The notes under the pieces were generated by a model, which saw nothing but the letters and a program-made list of their open reading frames with translations, was not told where the DNA came from and ran no database searches. Of a stretch of 58,272 nt of DNA, positions 49,429-58,206 are shown piece by piece. How positions within the stretch are numbered: the stretch's first letter is position 1; each line of letters opens with the position of its first letter. A program made the position numbers and the translations under genes. The DNA comes from CAYWJA01 sp964458485 (GTDB lineage: Bacteria; Patescibacteriota; Gracilibacteria; UM-FILTER-43-11): positions 1-58,272 of the forward strand of contig CAYWJA010000007.1 of the NCBI GenBank assembly GCA_964458485.1. Reading direction: 5' to 3'.

Positions 49429-51405
49429 TTAATCCTCCTTCTTATCCTCATCTTTTTCATCCACAACTTCTCCCTCTACAGCATCATCTTTTTCCTCATC
49501 ATCCTTCTTATCGCCATCCTTATCCTCATCTTTCTTGTCTTCTTCCTCGTTTTTATCAGTAACTTTTACACCGTCATCAGCTGATTCCTGCGCACCAGCT
49601 TGCTTGTAAATTTCTGCGCCGATTTTTTGAGCTTCCTGTTCAAGTTCTTCTGTAGCCTTTTTAATGTCTTCAGGGGTAGCTTTTTCATCTTTTAATAAAT
49701 CTTTAACAGTGTTCATTTTCTCATTTACAGGTTTTTTAAGATCATCAGAAATTTTGTCATCATTTTCGCGCATCATTTTTTCGAGCTGGAATACTGTCAT
49801 ATCTGCTTTATTGCGAGTCTCTATATCATCCTTTTTCTTTTTATCATCCTCAGCATGCACTTCAGCATCTTTTTTCATCTTCTCTATCTCATCATCACTA
49901 AGCCCGCTTGCACCCTGAATGGTAATTTTTTGCTCTTTACTGGTTCCTTTGTCTTTTGCAGTAACATTTAATATTCCATTTGCATCTATGTCAAAAGTTA
50001 CTTCCACTTGTGGTACACCACGAGGTGCTGGCGGGATGCCATCTAATACAAAACGACCAAGAGATTTGTTGTCCGCAGCCATTTCGCGTTCACCCTGCGA
50101 AACATGTACATCAACAGATGGCTGATTATCTGCAGCAGTTGAGAAAACCTGAGATTTTGATGTTGGGATTGTAGTATTTCTTTCTATAACAGGTGTAGAT
50201 ATGCCACCAAGAGTTTCAACGCCTAAGCTTAAAGGCGTAACATCTAATAACAAAAGATCTTTTACACTGGTATCACCCATAAGTACACCACCCTGAATTG
50301 CAGCACCAAGAGCAACAACTTCATCCGGATTTACTCCTTTATGAGGCTCTTTTCCAAAAATTTTCTTTGCAATTTCCATTACAGATGGCATGCGGGTCAT
50401 ACCACCAACCATAATTACCTCACTTACATCTTTTGCTTCAATTTTTGCATCTTTAAGTGCTTTTTCGCATGGTTTTTTAGTGTTGTCTAAAAGGTCATGT
50501 ACAAGCTCTTCTAATTTAGAGCGAGACATTTTTAAATTAAGATGTTTTGGCCCACTTGCATCAGCTGTAATAAATGGAAGATTTATATCAGTTTCAGAAG
50601 CACTACTAAGCTCAATTTTAGCCTTTTCAGCAGCTTCTTTTAACCTCTGTAATGCCATTTGGTCTTTACTAAGATCAACACCATCAGATTTTTTGAATTC
50701 ATCTACAAGCCATTCAATAATTCTTTGGTCAAAGTCATCACCACCAAGATGTGTATCACCATTTGTGGAAACAACTTCAAATACGCCATCACCCAACTCC
50801 AGAATAGAAATATCAAAAGTACCACCACCAAGGTCAAATACAGCTACTTTCATATTTTTTTCCTTTTTATCCAATCCATACGCAAGTGCCGCAGCAGTTG
50901 GTTCGTTTATAATCCTTTTTACATCAAAGCCGGCAATCTTACCCGCATCTTTGGTTGCCTGACGTTGAGAATCGTTAAAGTAGGCAGGAACTGTAATAAC
51001 AGCTTCAGTTACCGGCTCACCCAAGTAAGCTTCCGCATCAGCTTTTAATTTTTGTAAAACACGAGCTGAAATTTCTGCCGGACGATACCATTTATCTGCC
51101 ATTTTGATTTCAACCTGATCATTTTTACCTGATTTTGTCTCAAAAGGCATATGTTTCACCTCTTTTTCAACTTCATTCAATTTATGGCCAATAAAACGCT
51201 TAGCAGAAAATATTGTATTTGTAGGATTTGTAACCGCTTGGCGTTTTGCAGTTACACCCACAAGTCTTTCACCATCTTTTTCTGCTACAACAGAAGGAGT
51301 GGTTCTATTTCCTTCAGAATTTGATATAACAACAGGTTCACCACCTTCCATTACAGCCATACATGAATTAGTTGTTCCTAAGTCAATTCCTATTATTTTT
51401 CCCAT
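49429..51405 (-). CDS. dnaK: Chaperone DnaK (Hsp70)
   Basis: A 658-residue Hsp70. ATPase signatures: GIDLGTTNSCMAVMEGG at 5-21, VFDLGGGTFDISILELG near 190 and VIMVGGMTRMPSV near 330. The linker DLLLLDVTPLSLGVETLGG and the beta-sandwich substrate domain follow. The last ~40 residues are unusually acidic and lysine-rich (EEEDKKDEDKDGDKKDDEEK) where others have a short tail ending EEVD-like. It folds proteins with GrpE and DnaJ; grpE is upstream, and no dnaJ is in the window. A perfect CIRCE element overlaps the promoter. Confidence 0.97.
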   Translation of the reverse strand: MGKIIGIDLGTTNSCMAVMEGGEPVVISNSEGNRTTPSVVAEKDGERLVGVTAKRQAVTNPTNTIFSAKRFIGHKLNEVEKEVKHMPFETKSGKNDQVEIKMADKWYRPAEISARVLQKLKADAEAYLGEPVTEAVITVPAYFNDSQRQATKDAGKIAGFDVKRIINEPTAAALAYGLDKKEKNMKVAVFDLGGGTFDISILELGDGVFEVVSTNGDTHLGGDDFDQRIIEWLVDEFKKSDGVDLSKDQMALQRLKEAAEKAKIELSSASETDINLPFITADASGPKHLNLKMSRSKLEELVHDLLDNTKKPCEKALKDAKIEAKDVSEVIMVGGMTRMPSVMEIAKKIFGKEPHKGVNPDEVVALGAAIQGGVLMGDTSVKDLLLLDVTPLSLGVETLGGISTPVIERNTTIPTSKSQVFSTAADNQPSVDVHVSQGEREMAADNKSLGRFVLDGIPPAPRGVPQVEVTFDIDANGILNVTAKDKGTSKEQKITIQGASGLSDDEIEKMKKDAEVHAEDDKKKKDDIETRNKADMTVFQLEKMMRENDDKISDDLKKPVNEKMNTVKDLLKDEKATPEDIKKATEELEQEAQKIGAEIYKQAGAQESADDGVKVTDKNEEEDKKDEDKDGDKKDDEEKDDAVEGEVVDEKDEDKKED

Positions 51406-51419
51406 GATAATTTAATTAG

Positions 51420-51536
51420 AATATAAATTTCAAATTCCAAGCTCAAAATTCAAAATAAATCTCAAATCTCAAATTTTAATATTATTCTTTAATAGATTAT
51501 TTTAGATTTTGGAATTGAGATTTGGAATTTGAGAGA
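51420..51536. repeat. AAATTCCAAGCTC/GGAATTTGAGA-type inverted repeat in the dnaK leader
   Basis: AAATTTCAAATTCCAAGCTC on the left, GGAATTGAGATTTGGAATTT on the right. It sits between the promoter and the dnaK ATG, so the dnaK mRNA should carry a long hairpin. Confidence 0.82.
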
Positions 51537-51570
51537 GTGCTTAATTCTTCGGAGCGATGGCAAAGAAGAA

Positions 51571-51610
51571 TTAGCACTCGACATTATAGAGTGCTAAAAA
51601 TATTTGTCAA
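51571..51610 (-). promoter_or_regulatory. CIRCE element and dnaK promoter
   Basis: A perfect CIRCE operator: TTAGCACTC (51571-51579), nine bases, GAGTGCTAA (51589-51597). Minus-strand promoter TTGACA (51605-51610), 16 bases, TATAAT (51583-51588) overlaps it. HrcA control is expected; hrcA is not in the window. Confidence 0.95.
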
Positions 51611-51650
51611 CCCCAAAATTAATTACGCATTACTGAGCTGATTTATTTTT

Positions 51651-52148
51651 TTACTTCAGATTCCCGGTAAATTTTTTATCACTTATTTGAATTTCAAAAG
51701 TTTTATTTTTTTCCTCAATAATATACGCATTATCTCCAGATAACTTAAGAAGAAGCCCTTTTGAATTCTTTTTTATGGAATCGATACCAAGTGACCAAGG
51801 TCCTGCTATGTTATTAAGAGAAACTTCATGTATAATTTTACTTGAGGTTTCATCTAGCCATTGAATAGTTAAAGGTGTAGTAATATGTTCATACCCGTTC
51901 TCTAATAAAATTACTCTAACATAACCAATAAATTTATTATTTATTACCAATGGAGACACTTCAATATCTCGAATATTTAGAGGGATATTTATTTTTTTTA
52001 TCTTTTGCTCAATTTGTTTATCTGTTTTACTTAATACAATTTTTTTTTGGACATTCTGTTGCCAATAATATGTACCAAGTCCGGTGATTATTGCAGTAAA
52101 TAAAACACTTAGTAATATTACCAATAAATTATAATTATTTTTTTTCAT
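51651..52148 (-). CDS. Hypothetical single-span exported protein
   Basis: A 165-residue protein with an N-terminal membrane anchor (LLVILLSVLFTAIITGLGTYYW, split as LLVILLSVLFTA and IITGLGTYYW). A beta-rich extracytoplasmic part follows (VINNKFIGYVRVILLENG, HITTPLTIQWLDE). No family is recognised. It lies between the grpE-side lipoprotein gene and the CIRCE promoter on the same strand. Confidence 0.6.
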   Translation of the reverse strand: MKKNNYNLLVILLSVLFTAIITGLGTYYWQQNVQKKIVLSKTDKQIEQKIKKINIPLNIRDIEVSPLVINNKFIGYVRVILLENGYEHITTPLTIQWLDETSSKIIHEVSLNNIAGPWSLGIDSIKKNSKGLLLKLSGDNAYIIEEKNKTFEIQISDKKFTGNLK

Positions 52149-52186
52149 AGTTATTTAAAAAATTCGTAATTCGTTTTTATTAATTA

Positions 52187-52840
52187 TTATAAACTGGACT
52201 GTCTAGATATTAACTGTACATTTTTACACTTACTTAATGGTTCTTTTTTGTGTTTAGAAAAATTTACTGTATCTGCGAAACTGCCACCAGATTCTTCTGC
52301 GAAATAATAACAATCTTCTAAGTTCCAATTGCTCCCTTCTACTAAGGAAAAAACCTTCATTATGCCTTCACCAGAACCTGCACCTGTCGAGTCTACAACT
52401 GTTAATAATAATTTATTATTTTTTATTGTTATATAGTAGGGATTGTTTCTGGAGTTAATATTTTTTATTTCTACTAATTTTGACCACTCATTATCTCCCT
52501 GATTCGCTACAAGCACTCCAGTAAATGGAAGTTTAATATTATGTGGCAATTGCAAATCTATATTCATTGACCTATTAAGAACTGTAGCTAATAAGATATT
52601 ACCTATTTTGAAATATGTTTGTACCTGTTTGGCATGAATATCTGATGGGAATTTTAAATTTGGATTTTTAACTTCTTTAATATCAACACCTTTTTTAAGT
52701 GATACATTTATTTGTTTTGCAAATGATGCTTTTTGATCAATATTTTTTACTTGTTTATTTACTTCTTTTGCTTGATTCGAAGAGCAGCCAGTAGAAAATA
52801 GGCTAATTAATATTAATACAATTAACGTTAGGTATTTCAT
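52187..52840 (-). CDS. Hypothetical lipoprotein
   Basis: A 217-residue protein. I start at the ATG at 52840, which opens a clear lipoprotein signal: MKYLTLIVLILISLFSTGC with Cys at 19. The longer frame to 52960 translates a repeat and a GC palindrome. The mature part has no recognised domain (KFPSDIHAKQVQTYFKIGN, VDSTGAGSGEGIMKVFSLVE). It lies between grpE and the 165-residue gene on the same strand, with a REP-like element upstream. Confidence 0.7.
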   Translation of the reverse strand: MKYLTLIVLILISLFSTGCSSNQAKEVNKQVKNIDQKASFAKQINVSLKKGVDIKEVKNPNLKFPSDIHAKQVQTYFKIGNILLATVLNRSMNIDLQLPHNIKLPFTGVLVANQGDNEWSKLVEIKNINSRNNPYYITIKNNKLLLTVVDSTGAGSGEGIMKVFSLVEGSNWNLEDCYYFAEESGGSFADTVNFSKHKKEPLSKCKNVQLISRQSSL

Positions 52841-52917
52841 AATTATATATTTTATGAAAATTAAATTTGTAATTCGCCCGCCCGTGCCGGTACGGACGGG
52901 TCTTTCGCATAACCCTT

Positions 52918-52997
52918 TTGTCATCCCAAACTTGATTTGGGATCCAGCGTTAGTCCGCAATCGGTGGATCCTGAATTAAATTCAGGATGACAATGAG
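52918..52997. mobile_element. REP-like element 3 (short, mismatched arms)
   Basis: TTGTCATCC...GGATCC units face each other across about 25 bases. The left hairpin is CCCAAA/TTTGGG and the right CCTGAA/TTCAGG, so the two arms are not complements of each other. Each arm thus behaves as an independent unit. Confidence 0.8.
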
Positions 52998-53002
52998 AAG
53001 TA

Positions 53003-53578
53003 TCACCCCTCACTCCCATCACCCACCTTCACTTTTGCCGCCTTAATCGTCTCACCATTATAAGTATATCCCGGTTCCAATTCCTCAATTATCACATCCT
53101 GCTCACCAGGCCCGGACATAAGTGCATCGTGCTTTATTGGATCGAATTTCTGCCCAACAGTTTCAGTTTTTTTTACACCGATTTTATCTAGCGCTTTCAT
53201 CAGCTCATCATGCGTACTTACAACACCCTTCGCCCAAACATCTTCTTTTAGCTCATCCGGAACATGTATACATGCCCTGTCGAAATTGTCGATAATCGGT
53301 AGTAACTCCTTTAAAAGATCTGCATTCGCAAATTTAACAAAACGCATTTTATCTTCTTCTGCACGGCGTTTAAAATTCTGAAAATCCGCCATTGTGCGTG
53401 CAAGGGCTTCTTTGAGTTTATTAATTTCATCTTCATCGCCACCAGATTGGGCTGCATTTTCTTCTTCCTCCTTCGTTTTTTCTTCGTCAATTGCCTCGGC
53501 TTCTTTAATAAGATCTTTGAGGTCGTCAGAAGTTATTTTTTTATCATCATCTTTTTGGTTGTCGTTTTTTTTTGTCAT
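53003..53578 (-). CDS. grpE: Nucleotide exchange factor GrpE
   Basis: A 191-residue protein. An acidic and coiled N-terminal part (DEDEINKLKEALARTMADFQNFKRRAEEDK) leads to the conserved segment LLKELLPIIDNFDRACIHVP. The C-terminal beta domain has VGQKFDPIKHDALMSGPG and YTYNGETIKAAKVKVG. It speeds ADP release from DnaK. The gene is upstream of dnaK but separated by two unrelated genes, and dnaK has its own CIRCE promoter. No CIRCE is seen before grpE. Confidence 0.95.
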   Translation of the reverse strand: MTKKNDNQKDDDKKITSDDLKDLIKEAEAIDEEKTKEEEENAAQSGGDEDEINKLKEALARTMADFQNFKRRAEEDKMRFVKFANADLLKELLPIIDNFDRACIHVPDELKEDVWAKGVVSTHDELMKALDKIGVKKTETVGQKFDPIKHDALMSGPGEQDVIIEELEPGYTYNGETIKAAKVKVGDGSEG

Positions 53579-53652
53579 AAGTAGTAAACATTATTAAGTC
53601 CTTGGTATTCTAGCAAATGAGTTAAGAGGGGGCAATCTGAATACATCAAAGG

Positions 53653-53680
53653 TTGACAAATATTAAAAAATAGGTATGAT
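53653..53680 (+). promoter_or_regulatory. Promoter of the histidine-kinase-like gene
   Basis: TTGACA (53653-53658), 16 bases, TATGAT (53675-53680), 16 bases before the ATG. Confidence 0.7.
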
Positions 53681-53696
53681 TTATTACTAATTTAAC

Positions 53697-55178
53697 ATGA
53701 ATTTTATGACAGAACGGTACGGCAGATCACCAATTCCAGAGGCGGGGGAGGTAGACTCGGAAATAATAGATTTAGCATGCGAACTTGAGGTAAACTTAGA
53801 AATTATAAAAAAATTTACCAGGAGAGAAATGACGCGTGGCAGGGGGACTGGAGCTGAAGAGGTGCGTGTAAAAAAAGCATTGAAACAATATATAAAAGAG
53901 GAATTTTTACCTATAAGTTGCGAGGGTGATGAAGCTAAGTTCCATCAAATTCTTTTATACTCAGCCAGAACAAGAATATATAAAGCTGTAAAAGTCATGA
54001 TTGGCCATATGGAATGCGATGAAGTTAAAGGCGCATGCCAATCTTTAGGTAAAGAATCTTCAACAGAAGAAGTGCAAAATGTTTTTAGGGCAGTTGGAAA
54101 GGTGCATAGTGAGAAATTTAATTTTAGAAGAGTTGCAATTGAGTTTTTTACATTTAGAACCAATCAAGATACTTTTACCAATTATCCTTATTCGCTTATT
54201 CCACCATCAAAAGAAATTGCAGCAATTTCGGATCATATGCATGATTTTGCACATGATTTTGAGAGGATTGGTATTGGCATTATTCTTTTGTTTGGACCTG
54301 ATTATATCGATGTATATTGTGATCGAGTAAAGGATAAGATTTATATGTTTAAATTTTATAGAGATAATTTAGAAGATATGAGAAAATCTTCTTTGTTCAT
54401 AATGCAAATATTGTCTAACGCAATTGATGGGAATGATTATACGGCAGATGTAGATTTTAAGGAGCTAGTAAGTGTAACCAGATCAGCATTGCATGATAGG
54501 TTGGGGATTCAGGAAGGTAGGTCTCCAGGCATAGTTAATGCGTCATTCGATTCGCCAGAAAGCTCCATGATTATAGAAAATGCCAATATAAATGATTTAT
54601 TTGTTCTTTTATATAATTTAGGAAAAAATCCAGGATTATTATTGCATCAGCACTTAGAATTAAATGAAAAGGGAAATGTGAATTTTACTGCTAAAAAGTT
54701 AAAATATCAGGGCGATGAATATGTTGCCATAAGAGTTCAGGATACTGCTGGTGGCATAAGCCCTAGAGAAATATTTGGTGCCAAGAAAAGACAGTTGCAA
54801 ATGCTTGCCAAAGATGGCAACGAAGATGCAGCTGAAGAATTGTTAACTTTTGATAAATGGAAATATTGTGAAACAACCATAGAAGAAATATATAACTATA
54901 TGTTTGAGCGCTGTGTAACCGGTAAGGCTGTTGCGGATGCAAGAGAAATGCGTGGTTCCGGCCTTGGTCTTGATATGGTAAGAAATATTTTACAAAAACA
55001 CCGTGGCCGTGTATTTGTTACAGATTCCACTGTTGAATCCGATGATGGAAGCGGCGGCGCTGTATTTTTAATATTATTACCGCTAAAAGCAGAAGCAGTA
55101 GGCTTTTCTGATCCGCTAGATCCAACTGTGTCAGCAGATGTACCTAGAGCAATAGAGGCAGAATTGGATGCTGCGTAG
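53697..55178 (+). CDS. Histidine-kinase-like ATPase
   Basis: A 493-residue soluble protein. The C-terminal HATPase domain has the G1 box VQDTAGGISPREIF near 350, and the G2 box RGSGLGLDMVRNILQKHRGRVFV near 420-443, then VFLILLPL. The N-box is less clear (NINDLFVLLYNLGKNP, about 297-312). The first ~280 residues have no recognised sensor and no membrane segment, and no classical HisKA H-box was found. A cytoplasmic sensor kinase or an unrelated GHKL-type ATPase are both possible. No response regulator adjoins. Confidence 0.75.
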   Translation: MNFMTERYGRSPIPEAGEVDSEIIDLACELEVNLEIIKKFTRREMTRGRGTGAEEVRVKKALKQYIKEEFLPISCEGDEAKFHQILLYSARTRIYKAVKVMIGHMECDEVKGACQSLGKESSTEEVQNVFRAVGKVHSEKFNFRRVAIEFFTFRTNQDTFTNYPYSLIPPSKEIAAISDHMHDFAHDFERIGIGIILLFGPDYIDVYCDRVKDKIYMFKFYRDNLEDMRKSSLFIMQILSNAIDGNDYTADVDFKELVSVTRSALHDRLGIQEGRSPGIVNASFDSPESSMIIENANINDLFVLLYNLGKNPGLLLHQHLELNEKGNVNFTAKKLKYQGDEYVAIRVQDTAGGISPREIFGAKKRQLQMLAKDGNEDAAEELLTFDKWKYCETTIEEIYNYMFERCVTGKAVADAREMRGSGLGLDMVRNILQKHRGRVFVTDSTVESDDGSGGAVFLILLPLKAEAVGFSDPLDPTVSADVPRAIEAELDAA

Positions 55179-55252
55179 GTCATTTTTTATTGATTTTCCA
55201 CAACGTACCAAATATAATAACCTCCAAACTTTATTATTTAGCCCTCCAAATT

Positions 55253-55672
55253 ATGCCAATACGAGAATTTGATTGCCAAAGCTGCGGCAATACACAAGAA
55301 GAGATTGTATTTAGTGAGGTTCCTACTGATTTAAAATGTGCCAAATGTGGCGGAGAATTAGTTTTAGCTACCAGAATGATGGCATTTGCTGCAATAACAG
55401 AGTCGAAAAAAGGAGGCGGAGTAGGGCAAGGCAGTGATGGGCAATCTGAAGCCACTGGTCCATCTTGGTATGAAGATCAAAGTGGTGATGGACAAAGTGA
55501 ATCTGACGAAAGTAGTAGCAGTGTTGATGCTGAGCCAGTATTTGTACCTGCTATGGTAGCAGATCCTACTACAGGTCAGGTATCACCAGGTGTAGCTAGA
55601 TTTTCTCCTGATAAGGATGGCAATGCGAAATTAGATGGCATTGCGGTACCAAAATTATCTAAAGACTCTTAA
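55253..55672 (+). CDS. FmdB-like zinc-ribbon protein
   Basis: A 139-residue protein starting at the ATG at 55253. MPIREFDCQSCGNTQEEIVF plus LKCAKCGGELVLATRM form a zinc ribbon with two CxxC pairs, as in FmdB-type small regulators. The rest is Gly/Ser/Asp-rich and probably disordered. The longer TTG frame from 55190 gives an unlikely N-terminus. It follows the kinase-like gene and may be co-transcribed with it. Confidence 0.8.
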   Translation: MPIREFDCQSCGNTQEEIVFSEVPTDLKCAKCGGELVLATRMMAFAAITESKKGGGVGQGSDGQSEATGPSWYEDQSGDGQSESDESSSSVDAEPVFVPAMVADPTTGQVSPGVARFSPDKDGNAKLDGIAVPKLSKDS

Positions 55673-55831
55673 GGGGAAGGAGGTTTATCTTCTTAGAAAA
55701 TGTCACCAGCAGGAGAAAGGAATTAATTAATAAATTTATTTGAATTAGCGTTTATATTTGCCTTTTTTGACATATCTTAAAAAAACATAAGGAATAAGAT
55801 TAAAGAATAAGGACTCTGATGTGCATCGGAG

Positions 55832-55908
55832 TGGAGGTACCGGTGGGATTTGAACCCACGAATGGCGGTTTTGCAAACCGCTGTGTTAAACCACTTCACC
55901 ACGGTACC
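55832..55908 (-). tRNA. tRNA-Cys (anticodon GCA)
   Basis: Acceptor GGTACCG with CGGTACC. The anticodon stem is GCGGT/ACCGC with loop TTGCAAA, reading TGC. The T-arm is GTGGG, TTCAAAT, CCCAC. The discriminator is T (U in the RNA) and CCA is encoded, as is usual for tRNA-Cys. Confidence 0.95.
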
Positions 55909-55914
55909 AATCTT

Positions 55915-56033
55915 ATTTTTGATTTCGGATTTTTGATTTCAGAATCACATTTTAATATTTTGTATTTATCATTTGCTATAAAAATACTAAATGGTAAATC
56001 GAATCTGAAATCTGAGGTCTAAAATCTGAAATA
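55915..56033. repeat. TTTGATTTCGGATTTTTG-type inverted repeat
   Basis: GATTTCGGATTTTTGATTTC on the left, CGAATCTGAAATCTGAGGTC on the right. It lies upstream of tRNA-Cys and downstream of the ABC transporter gene. Confidence 0.8.
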
Positions 56034-56094
56034 TATTATAAGCTTGCCTACATTTTTTATCAGATTTAGGGAATAAAAGCAATCAAATGCTTCT

Positions 56095-57840
56095 TTAAAA
56101 TTTCTGCTTTTTCCATAGCTTATAAAATTCGCCCTTCTTTTTCATAAGTTCCTCAAAACTACCTTGTTCTTCCATTTTACCATCTTTAATAATCACTATT
56201 TTGTCCATTTCTTTAATTGTAGTAAGTCTATGAGCAATAACAATAGCTGTAGTTTCTTTAAAAAACTGATGAAGTGCGTCCTGTATCTTTTTTTCAGATT
56301 CTATATCCAAATGCGAAGTTGCCTCATCTAACAATAAAATATCTGGATTACGATATACCGCACGTGCTATACCAACTCTTTGCTTTTCTCCGCCAGAAAG
56401 TTTAACACCTTTTTCGCCAATATAACTTTCGATTCCCTTTGGTAATTTGTGCATAAAGTCATCAACATGTGCAACTTTAAAAGCATGAGATAGTTGTTTT
56501 TTTTGCTTGGAATGCAACTTTTTTTCTAAAGTAATGTTTTCACGTAATGAAAAATTAAAAAGTTCTGTGTCTTGAGGTACAACAGCAATTCTATCTAAAA
56601 AAGTAGTGCGTTTTACATCACGTAATTTTGTCTTATCAAAATAAATATCACCTTCATAGTCATTATATAATTTTAATAATAATTTAATAAGAGTACTTTT
56701 GCCTGCACCAGAAAGACCTACAATTCCTACCTTTTCTCCTCTTTTTATATCTAGGGAAAAATTCTTAAGAACTTTTCTACCCTTGTATTGAAAATGAACA
56801 TCTTTTAACTGAAGAATTTTCCAATTTTTATTAAATGATTTATATCCGGAATCTTCAATGGTAGCTTTTTCATTCAAGATATCTTTCATACGCATAATAT
56901 CAATCTTAGAAAGAATAAGTTCGTTAGCTACAACAGCAAATTCTCCTGCAGACTCACGTATTTTACCAAAATACAGAAGTACCATTGCGATTACTCCAAC
57001 CTCAAGATCACCCCTAAATACACAAATAACAGTATAAACTACAATAAGTTGCCTAAAAAATTCCTGATACATATTAAGAGCAACTTGCCTTGTTCTAAAC
57101 CAGATAATACGCTTTTTAATTTCTCCTTTTAGCCTTCTTGCAACCTGCACTAAATAAAAACTAATTCTCTTGCCAAGATTTAATGATTTTATTGTACTTA
57201 TATTATTAATAGATTCAAAAGCTGATCCACTAAACTTTTCCCATTCTACATTTGTAATATAAGATTGCTTACTGGCTTTTTTTGAAAAAAACAAAGATAT
57301 AAAAAAATAACTTATAAAAAAGAACAGTAAAATTGCATTATGTTGCCAGCTTAGTGTGTAAAAAATAATTGAAATACCAATAAGACTAATTGTGGATTCT
57401 ATCAGAAGATCTACATAGAGCCTTACAATAGTATTAAAGCCATTCCCACCGTGATCTATTCTTCGTATTTTATTGCCTGTATTTTCTTTCTCATGCCAAT
57501 CTATATTTAGCCTAAACATGTGTTTTAAGCTTTTTAACTGTGCATCTATGCTAACTTTTTCCGCTACTTGGTAAATGTAATATTTTGCAAGATCATGAGC
57601 AAAAAAATGATATATAGCTATCCCACCTATAGAAATCATTAGTAGCCAAAAAGGACGAGTGGAATCCCCAATGCTAAAACGTGTAGTAAATGTAATGATT
57701 TCTCCAAATGCCCAAATAGGAAAAAGCCAAACAATATCACTTGTTACGCGCAAAAATGTCCCCAATAAAAATTGTTTTTTATACGGTTTTACAAAGCTCT
57801 TTACATCTTTTATGAGTTTTCGATAAGTGTAGTTAGTCAT
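56095..57840 (-). CDS. ABC exporter (fused membrane and ATPase domains)
   Basis: A 581-residue half-transporter. Residues about 1-320 hold the six-span exporter domain (LLMISIGGIAIYHFF, NAILLFFFISYFFISLFFS). The ATPase has Walker A GIVGLSGAGKSTLIKLLLKL near 375, signature KLSGGEKQRVGIARAVYRNP near 480, Walker B ILLLDEATSHLD near 502, and the switch His in VIAHRLTTI. It should work as a dimer, exporting a lipid, peptide or drug; the substrate is unknown. It stands alone on its strand. Confidence 0.93.
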   Translation of the reverse strand: MTNYTYRKLIKDVKSFVKPYKKQFLLGTFLRVTSDIVWLFPIWAFGEIITFTTRFSIGDSTRPFWLLMISIGGIAIYHFFAHDLAKYYIYQVAEKVSIDAQLKSLKHMFRLNIDWHEKENTGNKIRRIDHGGNGFNTIVRLYVDLLIESTISLIGISIIFYTLSWQHNAILLFFFISYFFISLFFSKKASKQSYITNVEWEKFSGSAFESINNISTIKSLNLGKRISFYLVQVARRLKGEIKKRIIWFRTRQVALNMYQEFFRQLIVVYTVICVFRGDLEVGVIAMVLLYFGKIRESAGEFAVVANELILSKIDIMRMKDILNEKATIEDSGYKSFNKNWKILQLKDVHFQYKGRKVLKNFSLDIKRGEKVGIVGLSGAGKSTLIKLLLKLYNDYEGDIYFDKTKLRDVKRTTFLDRIAVVPQDTELFNFSLRENITLEKKLHSKQKKQLSHAFKVAHVDDFMHKLPKGIESYIGEKGVKLSGGEKQRVGIARAVYRNPDILLLDEATSHLDIESEKKIQDALHQFFKETTAIVIAHRLTTIKEMDKIVIIKDGKMEEQGSFEELMKKKGEFYKLWKKQKF

Positions 57841-58112
57841 AAATTTACAAAAATTACTTGGAGGTATGTATTAAGTATATCAGATTTGCTGACCTTTAAT
57901 TATGCCCCTCACCATGCCTTTGATTTCCAGTTTCGTAAGCATAAATATTGCAAATTATTTGTAATGTAAGATAATTTAGAGTAACTGCACTATATTTTTC
58001 TCTTCTGTTAAATAACATTTAATCATATTTATATATATTTGTCAATACATTTAGGAAGAATATTTTATTATTTTCCCACTAGCTTTTTTCTGTGGAGGAA
58101 TTATATTGTAAT

Positions 58113-58206
58113 AGTGCTGTCGTCCTGTCGTGCTTTCGTCCTAATCTGATTAATTAACTACAGCACTAAAGCACTAAAGCACTACAGCACTAAAGCACGA
58201 AAGCAC
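58113..58206. repeat. AGCACTAA-type inverted repeat, second copy
   Basis: GTGCTGTCGTCCTGTCG-type units on the left, five or more AGCACTAA units on the right. Same family as 15257-15340. The region from 57841 to here otherwise holds no recognisable gene. Confidence 0.85.

Noticed and set aside
50390..51048. Long plus-strand frames opposite dnaK
   Set aside because: They are frame shadows of the strongly biased dnaK coding sequence.
52841..52960. N-terminal extension of the lipoprotein gene
   Set aside because: It translates a REP-like arm and a GC palindrome; the lipoprotein signal starts at 52840.
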